From: Mycolicibacterium madagascariense
Lineage (GTDB): Bacteria > Actinomycetota > Actinomycetes > Mycobacteriales > Mycobacteriaceae
Assembly: GCF_010729665.1 (NCBI RefSeq)
Contig: NZ_AP022610.1
Span: forward strand, 1,054,001-1,118,000
DNA: 64,000 bases
Direction of reading: 5' to 3'
Notes under the pieces: generated by a model
What the model was told of the DNA's origin: nothing
Seen by the model: the letters and a program-made list of their open reading frames with translations, nothing else
Database searches by the model: none
Part shown: one piece after another, positions 1 through 6,714 of the stretch
How the letters are laid out: every line of letters begins with the position of its first letter
How positions within the stretch are numbered: the first letter of the stretch is position 1
Program-made: the position numbers and the translations under genes

Positions 1-240
1 AACCCCGGCTGCCTGCTGCGGGCCATCCGCGACGCCAACGCCAAGGGGCAGAAGATTCGGGCCGCGTACGTGCCCGACGCCGAACTGGGCACCCGGTGGT
101 TCGCCGACAAGTCGGCGTGGGTGCGCTCGGGCAGCGACTACCTCCCGTTCGACACGATCGCGGGTGCCCAGCGTTACGCGGGTGCGCATCCCGGCGCCAC
201 CGTCGTCGACTATCAGCAGGCGTTGGCGGGGGCGGCGTGA
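1..240 (+). CDS. C-terminal part of a NosL-like protein (partial)
   Basis: Open from the window edge to a TGA at 238-240, giving about 79 residues. The pattern AAYVPD, then W-F-A-D-K-SAWV, then a run ending A-x-R-Y-A...GATVVDY resembles the C-terminal half of NosL-type proteins (nitrous-oxide-reductase accessory and related copper-chaperone lipoproteins). The family call rests on this weak resemblance only, because the N-terminus and any lipobox lie outside the window. Its stop overlaps the GTG start of the ABC permease, so it is co-transcribed and translationally coupled with the transporter. It could instead be an uncharacterised accessory protein of that transporter. Confidence 0.45.
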   Translation, partial: NPGCLLRAIRDANAKGQKIRAAYVPDAELGTRWFADKSAWVRSGSDYLPFDTIAGAQRYAGAHPGATVVDYQQALAGAA

Positions 241-1091
241 CCGCGCCGCCCGCGATGCTGGTGCAGGACGCGCCCGCCGTCGCCGTCAGAGTGCGTGGCA
301 GGGCGCCGCGACGCGCATGGCCCTCCTGGCTGGTGCGCGTCGCCTCGGTAGTCGCGGCCATTGCACTGTGGCAGGTGTTGACCGCCAACCACATTCGGTT
401 CCTCCTGCGTTTCGACACGCTGCCGACGGTGACCGACATCGTCACGGCATTCGCGCATCGACTGGGTACTCAGGATTACTGGCTCGACCTCGGTCAGTCG
501 CTGATTCGCATCCTCACCGGCTTCGCGCTCGCGGCGGTCGCCGGAGTGGTCACCGGGATCGTGCTCGGGCGCTCGCGGGCGGGGGCCAACGTGCTGGGCC
601 CGCTCACCGAACTGGCGCGGCCCATCCCCGCGATCGCGCTCGTCCCCGTCGCGATCCTGCTGTTCCCCAGTGACGAGGCGGGCATCGTCTTCATCACGTT
701 CCTCGCCGCGTACTTCCCGATCATGGTCAGCACGCGGCACGCCGTCCGCGCTTTGCCGACCCTCTGGGAGGACTCGGTGCGCACGCTCGGGGGCAGCCGC
801 TGGGACGTGCTGACCCGCGTGGTGCTCCCCGGCATCCTGCCCGGCGTGTTCGGTGGATTGTCGGTCGGCATCGGCGTGGCCTGGATCTGCGTCATCTCCG
901 CGGAGATGATCTCGGGCCGGCTCGGAGTGGGCTACCGCACCTGGCAGGCCTACACCGTGCTGGCCTATCCCGACGTGTTCGTCGGCATCATCACCATCGG
1001 CGTCCTGGGCTTCCTGACCTCTGCCGCAGTCGAAGTGGTCGGTCGACGCGTGACGCGCTGGCTGCCTCGCGGTGAGGAGGACCGGCGGTGA
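237..1091 (+). CDS. ABC transporter permease, SsuC/TauC/NrtB type
   Basis: A 284-residue polytopic inner-membrane protein. It has about six hydrophobic segments and, near residues 175-215, the binding-protein-dependent transport signature (LGGSRWDVLTRVVLPG, the EAA loop that contacts the ATPase). The family imports sulfonates, taurine, nitrate or similar small anions with a periplasmic binding protein, which is not in view. I chose GTG 237 because it overlaps the upstream stop (GTGA) and the mature sequence starts VTAPPAML; a longer frame from 96 reads through the upstream gene and is arginine-rich junk. It overlaps the ATPase gene by 4 bp. The substrate cannot be read from the sequence. Confidence 0.88.
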   Translation: MTAPPAMLVQDAPAVAVRVRGRAPRRAWPSWLVRVASVVAAIALWQVLTANHIRFLLRFDTLPTVTDIVTAFAHRLGTQDYWLDLGQSLIRILTGFALAAVAGVVTGIVLGRSRAGANVLGPLTELARPIPAIALVPVAILLFPSDEAGIVFITFLAAYFPIMVSTRHAVRALPTLWEDSVRTLGGSRWDVLTRVVLPGILPGVFGGLSVGIGVAWICVISAEMISGRLGVGYRTWQAYTVLAYPDVFVGIITIGVLGFLTSAAVEVVGRRVTRWLPRGEEDRR

Positions 1092-1831
1092 CCGGCATGG
1101 CGCTGACGCTCGACGGTGTCGTGCTCGGCTACGGTGGCGATCCGGTCGTCGACGGGCTCGACCTCGACGTGCGACCCGGGGAGATCATGGTGCTGACGGG
1201 GCCCTCGGGGTGCGGCAAGTCGACCGTGCTGCGCGCCCTGGCCGGACTGCTTCCGCCCGACGCGGGCGAGATCCGCGCCGACGACGCTCGCGTCGTGTCG
1301 ACCTCTCGCGACCGCGCCATGGTCTTCCAGGACAACGCGCTATTACCCTGGCGCACAGTACGATCCAACGTCGAGCTGGCACTCGGTCTTGCGGGCCGTC
1401 CGCGACGGGGTCGGCGCGACGAGGCGCTGCGCTGGATCGCCGACGTCGGCCTGACCGGGTTCGAGGACTACCTGCCCAAGAGTCTGTCCGGCGGCATGCG
1501 CCAGCGCGTGCAACTCGCCCGCGGTCTGGCGGGGGCTCCTCGCGCAGTCATGATGGACGAGCCGTTCGGCGCGCTGGACACCCAGACCCGAGCCCTCATG
1601 CAGCGGTTGCTGATCGACACGTGGCGGGCGCATCCGACGACCATCGTCTTCGTCACCCACGACGTCGACGAGGCCTTGCTCATCGGTGACCGCATCGCCG
1701 TACTCGGTCGGGCGGGTGAGCCGTTGCGTGCCCTGCTCGACGTGCCGTCGCCCCGTGACCCCGGTGGCGTCCGCACCACACTGCGTGCCGAAGTCATTGC
1801 CGCCCTCGACAATTCGGAGTTGATCAGCTGA
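1088..1831 (+). CDS. ABC transporter ATP-binding protein, SsuB/TauB type
   Basis: A 247-residue nucleotide-binding subunit that powers the adjacent permease. Visible motifs in order: Walker A GPSGCGKST (38-46), Q-loop VFQD (79-82), ABC signature LSGGMRQ (133-139), Walker B AVMMDEP (153-159), and switch histidine in VTHDVDEA. The stretch NALLPWRTVRSNV after the Q-loop is typical of the nitrate/sulfonate/taurine importer branch. The GTG start overlaps the permease stop, and its own TGA shares one base with the ATG of the flavoprotein, so permease, ATPase and flavoprotein form one coupled operon. Confidence 0.92.
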   Translation: MTGMALTLDGVVLGYGGDPVVDGLDLDVRPGEIMVLTGPSGCGKSTVLRALAGLLPPDAGEIRADDARVVSTSRDRAMVFQDNALLPWRTVRSNVELALGLAGRPRRGRRDEALRWIADVGLTGFEDYLPKSLSGGMRQRVQLARGLAGAPRAVMMDEPFGALDTQTRALMQRLLIDTWRAHPTTIVFVTHDVDEALLIGDRIAVLGRAGEPLRALLDVPSPRDPGGVRTTLRAEVIAALDNSELIS

Positions 1832-4512
1832 TGCAGATACCCGATGTCGCCGACGCCGTTAGGCTGGACTGCGACGTGCTCGTCATCGGCGGCGGCACCG
1901 CGGGCACCATGGCCGCGCTCACCGCCGCCGAGCAGGGCGCCCAGGTGTTGCTGTTGGAGAAGGCGCACGTCCGGCATTCCGGCGCGCTCGCCATGGGCAT
2001 GGACGGGGTGAACAACGCCGTCATCCCCGGCAAGGCCACACCAGAGGACTACGTCGCGGAGATCACGCGCGCCAACGACGGAATCGTCAACCAGCGCACC
2101 GTGTATCAGACGGCGACGCGCGGCTTCGCGATGGTCCAGCGGCTCGAGCGTTATGGCGTGAAGTTCGAGAAGGACGAGCATGGCGAATATGCCGTGCGGC
2201 GGGTGCACCGGTCGGGCTCGTACGTGCTGCCGATGCCCGAGGGCAAGGACGTCAAGAAGGCGCTGTATCGCGTTCTGCGGCAACGCAACATGCGCGAGAA
2301 GATCCGCATCGAGAACCGTTTCGTGCCGGTGCGGGTGCTGACGTCCGAGGGGCGCGCGGTCGGGGCAGTCGCATTGAACAGCCGCACGGGCGAATTTGTC
2401 GTCGTCGGCGCGAAGGCCGTCATCCTCGCCACCGGACCGTGCGGCCGGCTGGGCCTACCCGCGTCGGGCTACCTCTACGGCACCTACGAGAACCCGACCA
2501 ACGCCGGCGACGGCTACTCGATGGCGTATCACGCAGGCGCCGAACTGTCGGGTATCGAGTGTTTTCAGATCAACCCGTTGATCAAGGACTACAACGGGCC
2601 CGCCTGCGCCTACGTCGCCAACCCGTTCGGCGGGTATCAGGTCAACGCGCAGGGCGAGCGGTTCGTCGACTCCGACTACTGGTCGGGGCAGATGATGGCG
2701 GAGGTCCGCAGCGAGATCGAATCCGCCCGGGGCCCCATCTACTTGAAGGTCAGCCACCTGCCCGACGAGACGCTGAGCACGCTCGAGGGCATCCTGCACA
2801 CCACCGAGCGGCCCACCCGCGGCACGTTCCACACCAACCGCGGGCACGACTACCGCACGCACGACATCGAGATGCACATCTCCGAGATCGGGCTCTGCAG
2901 TGGACATTCGGCGTCGGGGGTTTGGGTCGACGAGAACGCCCGCACCACCGTCCCCGGGTTGTATGCAGCCGGCGACCTGGCCTGCGTGCCGCACAACTAC
3001 ATGATTGGCGCGTTCGTGTACGGCGAGTTGGCAGGCTCCCACGCGGCGTCAACACTTGATGACGTCCCCTCGCCCGGCGTCCTCCCCGCCGACCAGATCG
3101 GCGATGCCCACGACCTGATCTACCGACCACTGCGCCATCCCGACGGACCACCGCAGCCACAGGTCGAGTACAAGCTGCGGCGCTTCGTCAACGACTATGT
3201 CGCACCCCCGAAGACGGCCGCGAAGCTGTCGTTGGCCGTGCAGACCTTCGAGCGGATGCGCGATGAGGTGGCCGACATCGGCGCGACCACGCCGCACGAA
3301 CTGCTGCGGGCCGTCGAGGTGTCATTCATCCGCGATTGCGCCGAGATGGCGGCGCGCTCGTCGCTGACGCGGACGGAGTCGCGGTGGGGGCTCTACCACG
3401 ACCGCAGTGACCTGCCCGATCGCGACGATGTCGAGTGGCGCTACCACCTGAACCTCCGCAAGACCGCTGACGGCATGGAGTTCCTCAAGCGTCCCGTCGC
3501 TCCGTACTTCGTGCCGGTGCCCGGACTGGACGAATTGCCCAGCGGCGACACCGATCCCATTCCCGTGCGTCAGCCGGATCTCGTCGGAGGGCAGGCGCCG
3601 GCCAGTGACGTATCGCGGGTGATCGATGCCGCCGCGGTGCAACCGCCGTCGCCGCGGATCGCGCAGGTGCTCGCGCTCGACGAGCCGAGCGTCGCCGACC
3701 TGCAGCCCTACCTGCGCGACACCGATCCCGGCGTGCGCCGCACCGCCGTCGACGTGCTGACCGAACACCTCGCCGACGGATATGCGCCAGCACTCGTCGC
3801 CGCGTTGGCCGACGAGCATGCCGAGGTCCGGCGGATCGCCGCCGACGGCATCCGCGAACTCGTCGAGGTGCTGCCCGACCCGGGTGCCCTCGCTCCGGCG
3901 CTGGACTCCGAGGACCCGGTGGTCCGCAGCGTGGCGGTGTGCGTGTCGAGCGCCCGCTCGGTCGGGAACGCCGCGCAGTATCGGCGTGCGCTTGCCGATC
4001 GCGACCACCGCGTGCGGATCGAGGCAGTTCGCGCGTTGGTGTCGATCGACGATGCCGACGGGGTCGCCACGGCGTTGGGGGACGCGAATCGCGAGGTGCG
4101 CATCGCCGTCGCCAACGGTCTGGGCACCCTCGGCACCGGTGCGGCCGCCCTGCGGAGCCTCGTCGAGGACCGTGACCCGCTGGTGCGGGCGGCCGCACTC
4201 GCCGCGATGGGCAGCGTCGAGTGGGGCGATGGCGACGCACTCGCCGTCGAAGGCGCACTCGCCGCGTCGGCCTGGCAGATTCGCCAGGGCGCGGCGAGGG
4301 CGCTGGCCGGGGCGCCGTCGCCGTCGACCGCGGTGCCCCCGCTCTCGCGCGCCTTGGCCGACCCGCACCTCGACGTGCGCAAGGCCGCGGTGCTGAGTCT
4401 GACGCGGTGGGCGGCCTCGGAGGCAGCCGCGCGCGACGCCCTGACCAGTGCCTTGCACGATGGCGACGCCGACGTGCGCGCGTACGCACGGCAGGCCCTG
4501 AGTGCTGTGTGA
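1831..4512 (+). CDS. AprA/FrdA-like FAD oxidoreductase fused to HEAT repeats
   Basis: An 893-residue two-part protein. Residues about 13-46 form the FAD-binding Rossmann motif (DVLVIGGGTAGTMAAL, ending LLLEKA), followed by RHSGALAMGMDGVNN, closest to the flavin-contact region of adenylylsulfate reductase alpha (AprA) and its relatives in the fumarate reductase/succinate dehydrogenase family. A second FAD segment (GLYAAGDLACV) lies near 380. From about residue 620 to the end there are repeated LRDTDPGVRRTAVDVL-like helices, i.e. HEAT/PBS-lyase repeats, a protein-binding platform. The start shares a base with the ATPase stop. AprA normally needs a ferredoxin-like beta subunit; none is in view and it may lie upstream. 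The linkage suggests redox processing of an imported sulfur or nitrogen compound (inference). Confidence 0.85.
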   Translation: MQIPDVADAVRLDCDVLVIGGGTAGTMAALTAAEQGAQVLLLEKAHVRHSGALAMGMDGVNNAVIPGKATPEDYVAEITRANDGIVNQRTVYQTATRGFAMVQRLERYGVKFEKDEHGEYAVRRVHRSGSYVLPMPEGKDVKKALYRVLRQRNMREKIRIENRFVPVRVLTSEGRAVGAVALNSRTGEFVVVGAKAVILATGPCGRLGLPASGYLYGTYENPTNAGDGYSMAYHAGAELSGIECFQINPLIKDYNGPACAYVANPFGGYQVNAQGERFVDSDYWSGQMMAEVRSEIESARGPIYLKVSHLPDETLSTLEGILHTTERPTRGTFHTNRGHDYRTHDIEMHISEIGLCSGHSASGVWVDENARTTVPGLYAAGDLACVPHNYMIGAFVYGELAGSHAASTLDDVPSPGVLPADQIGDAHDLIYRPLRHPDGPPQPQVEYKLRRFVNDYVAPPKTAAKLSLAVQTFERMRDEVADIGATTPHELLRAVEVSFIRDCAEMAARSSLTRTESRWGLYHDRSDLPDRDDVEWRYHLNLRKTADGMEFLKRPVAPYFVPVPGLDELPSGDTDPIPVRQPDLVGGQAPASDVSRVIDAAAVQPPSPRIAQVLALDEPSVADLQPYLRDTDPGVRRTAVDVLTEHLADGYAPALVAALADEHAEVRRIAADGIRELVEVLPDPGALAPALDSEDPVVRSVAVCVSSARSVGNAAQYRRALADRDHRVRIEAVRALVSIDDADGVATALGDANREVRIAVANGLGTLGTGAAALRSLVEDRDPLVRAAALAAMGSVEWGDGDALAVEGALAASAWQIRQGAARALAGAPSPSTAVPPLSRALADPHLDVRKAAVLSLTRWAASEAAARDALTSALHDGDADVRAYARQALSAV

Positions 4513-4523
4513 CCTGACTCACA
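4508..4523. promoter_or_regulatory. Perfect CRP/Cmr binding site
   Basis: TGTGACCTGACTCACA matches the TGTGA-N6-TCACA consensus of the cAMP receptor protein family exactly. It straddles the stop codon of the flavoprotein gene and is centred about 52 bp before the UsfY-like start codon. Confidence 0.7.
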
Positions 4524-4537
4524 ATCCAGCGTATGCT
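4509..4537 (+). promoter_or_regulatory. Putative SigA-type promoter for the UsfY-like gene
   Basis: GTGACC (4509-4514), 17 bp, then TATGCT (4532-4537). The -35 element lies inside the CRP site, which by geometry would favour repression by CRP. The hexamers are only moderate matches. Confidence 0.35.
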
Positions 4538-4567
4538 TGAACGTCTCTCCATCGAAGGGAGACGGAC

Positions 4568-4870
4568 ATGAAGAGCGCACATCGCGATCCCGTCGATCAC
4601 TCCCGCACCACGCAACCGCATGCTGGCGAGTCCTTCATCGACACCCTGTGGTTGCCGGGACTCGGCCTCATTCTGCTCGGCACCGTGACCATCGCGGGGT
4701 TCATCGCCGCCACCGCGTACGGCCATTCCGAGCTGACCCTGCCGCTGGGCTTCCTCGCGGGCGCGCTGGTGACGGCGGGAGCGATCCTCATCGCCATCGA
4801 GCACCAGCGCGTCAAGCGCGTCGAAAAGTTGTGGTGGGCCGAGCATCCGAGAGCTCACCCGCGGATCTAG
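4568..4870 (+). CDS. UsfY-like small membrane protein
   Basis: A 100-residue protein with two hydrophobic segments (about 28-50 and 57-78). It has a basic C-terminal tail ending KLWWAEHPRAHPRI. The N-terminus (DPVDHSRTTQPHAGES) closely resembles what I recall of mycobacterial UsfY, the protein encoded upstream of sigF, so I regard it as a UsfY paralogue; its function is not known. ATG 4568 follows a good ribosome-binding site (GAAGGGAGACG). It is monocistronic, converges on the next gene and overlaps it by 4 bp at the stop. It sits behind a perfect CRP site. Confidence 0.75.
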   Translation: MKSAHRDPVDHSRTTQPHAGESFIDTLWLPGLGLILLGTVTIAGFIAATAYGHSELTLPLGFLAGALVTAGAILIAIEHQRVKRVEKLWWAEHPRAHPRI

Positions 4871-5226
4871 CCTGACCCGTCGCTCGTCGCATGCTCTGCC
4901 GGAGGAACATCCGAAGTGCCCGCCTCTGAGCGAATTCGGCACGCCCGCGTACGAAGCTCCAGCACGCGGTGGTGGATTCGATACTCGGTCGAGCGGGGCA
5001 CCTCGAACGGCCGGTACGTTCCTCGGCCCACTCGACAGACCCTGCCGCGGGCCATCTCCCAACGCAAGGCGTCCGATACCGACTTGGGGGGATCCCCGAC
5101 GATGACGAAGCCCTGCTCGGTCAGTCCCTCGATCAGAGTGGTGATGCTGCAGCGGCCGTTCTGCAGCAGATAGTTGGTCAATGCGTAGCGCAGTTCGGTG
5201 CCACGGAGCGTTCGCGATTCGTCCAT
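4867..5226 (-). CDS. Small winged-helix-like hypothetical protein
   Basis: A 119-residue soluble protein. The segment LTEQGFVIVGDPPKSVSDAL followed by RWEMARGRVCRVGRGTYRP (about 36-73) looks like a recognition helix and beta wing, so a DNA-binding winged-helix protein is plausible but not shown. I do not recognise a named family. The last 30 residues (IRSEAGTSDVPPAEHATSDG) look unstructured and are encoded over one arm of the repeat found at 6.2-6.6 kb, suggesting the C-terminus was altered by that repeat. The upstream start region has no strong ribosome-binding site. Confidence 0.6.
   Translation of the reverse strand: MDESRTLRGTELRYALTNYLLQNGRCSITTLIEGLTEQGFVIVGDPPKSVSDALRWEMARGRVCRVGRGTYRPFEVPRSTEYRIHHRVLELRTRACRIRSEAGTSDVPPAEHATSDGSG
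4917..4936 (+). repeat. Solo arm of the 6.2-6.6 kb repeat, inside a gene
   Basis: TGCCCGCCTCTGAGCGAATT differs by one base from the left arm at 6212-6231. It lies inside the 3' end of the winged-helix-like gene and has no inverted partner nearby. Confidence 0.6.
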
Positions 5227-5287
5227 GTCCGCACCATGCCACGTTGGTGTGACAATCCCAGTTCGCTTCTGGACGAACGACTTTCAG

Positions 5288-5629
5288 CTACGTTGCCAGG
5301 CCGAGCGAGTCCAGGATCTCCCGCGTCGGGCGGTCCGCGATGCCCGCAAACTCGGGGTGCTTTCTGACGTAGGCGAGCACCGTCGGGCACACCGGCACGA
5401 TGCGCAAACCCTCCTCGCGCGTCGCGGCCAGCGCATCGGCGATGACGATGCTAGCCAGACCGCGTCCGCCGAACGCCTCGTCGACCTCCGTGTGGTAGAA
5501 CACCCGCTGCCCGGGGCGGTCGGCAAAGGCGGTGAGCCCCACTGTCTTTCCGTCGACCGCGACGGTGAACCGGCCGTCCTCGCGCGTGACGGTGACGGGG
5601 GCGCCGGTCTTGTCAGTCAGGTCGGCCAC
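5288..5629 (-). CDS. GNAT family acetyltransferase (YidJ/YjdJ-like)
   Basis: A 113-residue minimal GNAT protein. The segment VFYHTEVDEAFGGRGLA contains the beta4 strand and the pyrophosphate-binding loop (Q/R-x-x-G-x-A type, here GGRGLA), followed by VPVCPTVLAYVRKHPEF, typical of the small single-domain YjdJ-like branch that binds acetyl-CoA; the acceptor is unknown. I chose GTG 5629 because GGAAGGAAGGCC immediately precedes it, although the frame stays open upstream to 5716 with an atypical Cys/Arg-rich sequence. It is divergent from the AhpD-like gene, with about 58 bp between the two starts. Confidence 0.8.
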   Translation of the reverse strand: MADLTDKTGAPVTVTREDGRFTVAVDGKTVGLTAFADRPGQRVFYHTEVDEAFGGRGLASIVIADALAATREEGLRIVPVCPTVLAYVRKHPEFAGIADRPTREILDSLGLAT

Positions 5630-5687
5630 GGCCTTCCTTCCGCTGCGTAGGATCGATATGACACTACCTCGAAGGCAAAGGCGCGTG

Positions 5688-6143
5688 ATGGACACCGAGC
5701 ACCTGCACGTCGACAAGCAGTCACCCGCGGCCTACAAGTCGTTGGTCGGGGTGTCTACCGCAGTGTTCGCGCTGGCCGCTGAGGCCGGACTGTCCCGCGC
5801 TGTGGTCGAGCTGATCAACGTTCGGGTCTCGCAACTCAACGGCTGCCCGTCGTGCCTCGAGGTCCACCATCGCAAGGCGGTCGCGGCCGGGGTCACCGAC
5901 AAGCAACTCGCCACGCTGTCGGTGTGGCGCGACACCGAGTTGTTCGACGAACGCGAGCGGGCCGCGCTCCGGCTCGCCGAGATCACCACCGTGTTGCCCG
6001 ACCACGACACCGCCGACCGCGAATATGCCCGCGCGCGAGAGGTTCTCACCGACGACGAGCTGTCCGCGGCCGTCTGGGTGGCCACCGCCATCAACGCGTT
6101 CAACCGCGTGTCGATTCTCAGTAGACACCCCGTCCGACCCTGA
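5688..6143 (+). CDS. AhpD-like/carboxymuconolactone decarboxylase family protein
   Basis: A 151-residue alpha-helical protein with the AhpD core NGCPSCLEVHH (Cys53, Cys56, His60), the redox CxxC and proton-relay histidine of alkylhydroperoxidase D-like proteins. The family reduces peroxides or disulfides, but the physiological partner here is unknown. The start is ATG 5688 or GTG 5685, behind GAAGGCAAAGG; an in-frame ATG at 5658 is a possible longer start. It ends just before the repeat cluster and converges with recD. Confidence 0.85.
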   Translation: MDTEHLHVDKQSPAAYKSLVGVSTAVFALAAEAGLSRAVVELINVRVSQLNGCPSCLEVHHRKAVAAGVTDKQLATLSVWRDTELFDERERAALRLAEITTVLPDHDTADREYARAREVLTDDELSAAVWVATAINAFNRVSILSRHPVRP

Positions 6144-6211
6144 GGCCGGGCGCGCGTTGCGTGCGTGTATCGGGCGCGTCGGCGTTCGCGGCTTCCGGGG
6201 ATACACGCACC

Positions 6212-6271
6212 TGCCCACCTCTGAGCGAATTGGTGTGCGGTCCCGGCGCCGGATTCGCTCAGAGGTGGGCA
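6212..6271. repeat. Perfect 19-bp inverted repeat (hairpin A)
   Basis: Left arm TGCCCACCTCTGAGCGAAT (6212-6230) and right arm ATTCGCTCAGAGGTGGGCA (6253-6271) are exact reverse complements around a 22-nt G+C-rich loop. There is no T-tract, so this is not a canonical intrinsic terminator, but it could end transcription of the AhpD-like gene or recD. Confidence 0.85.
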
Positions 6272-6440
6272 ATGAGGTGTGCGCCTGGAGCGTCGCGGGG
6301 TGGTTGGTTGGCGCAGCGCGGGGGGCGTTGCCATGCGGTGCGGTGCGGTGCGCGCCTGGCGGAGGCGGGGCGGGTCTGCGCGGGTTGCGGTGCGTGTTCG
6401 GGCGCCTCGGCGTTCGCCGGTTCCGGGGGATGCATGCAGC

Positions 6441-6503
6441 TGCCCACCTTTGAGCGAATTGGTGGCGGTCGGTCCCCGTGCTGAATTCGCTCAGAGGTGG
6501 GCA
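6441..6503. repeat. 20-bp inverted repeat with one mismatch (hairpin B)
   Basis: Arms at 6441-6460 and 6484-6503 repeat the geometry of hairpin A. There is one C-to-T difference (CCTTTGAG instead of CCTCTGAG). Further right arms without a left partner lie at 6544-6562 and, with a variant core, at 6628-6646. Confidence 0.8.
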
Positions 6504-6714
6504 ATGAGGGGTGCCCGCGGAGCGTGGCGGGGTACGAGGACGGATTCGCTCAGAGGTGGGCAATGAAGTGTGTGCTTGGAGCGTGGCGGGGTGGGGCGGC
6601 GGGAGCGTGGCGGGAACCCCGTGCCGGATTCGCTCGAAGGTGGGCAATGAGGTGTGCGCTCGGAGCGTGGCAGGGTTTGGGGCGCAGGGACGGAGCGGGG
6701 CGCGGCGGCCTGGC

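Larger units (their letters stand above)
6153..6676. repeat. Cluster of related direct and inverted repeats
   Basis: Two unit types alternate. A right unit of about 50 bp begins GGATTCGCTCAGAGGTGGGC, continues AATGAGGTGTGCGC and ends GGAGCGTGGCGGGGT. It occurs about four times (starting near 6251, 6482, 6542 and 6626). A left unit of about 75 bp, rich in GTTCGGGCGCCTCGGCGTTCG and ending in the reverse complement of the right-unit head, occurs twice (near 6153 and 6384). Copies differ by scattered substitutions. Confidence 0.85.
6144..6714. other. Intergenic region filled by repeats
   Basis: This 570-bp stretch lies between the convergent AhpD-like and recD genes. I see no credible gene in it; the short open frames on both strands are made of repeat sequence. 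It is nearly all occupied by the repeat units listed separately. Confidence 0.7.

Noticed and set aside
6153-6676. Possible CRISPR array
   Set aside because: Repeats are unequal in length, inverted as well as direct, spacers are themselves repeated and no cas genes are near.
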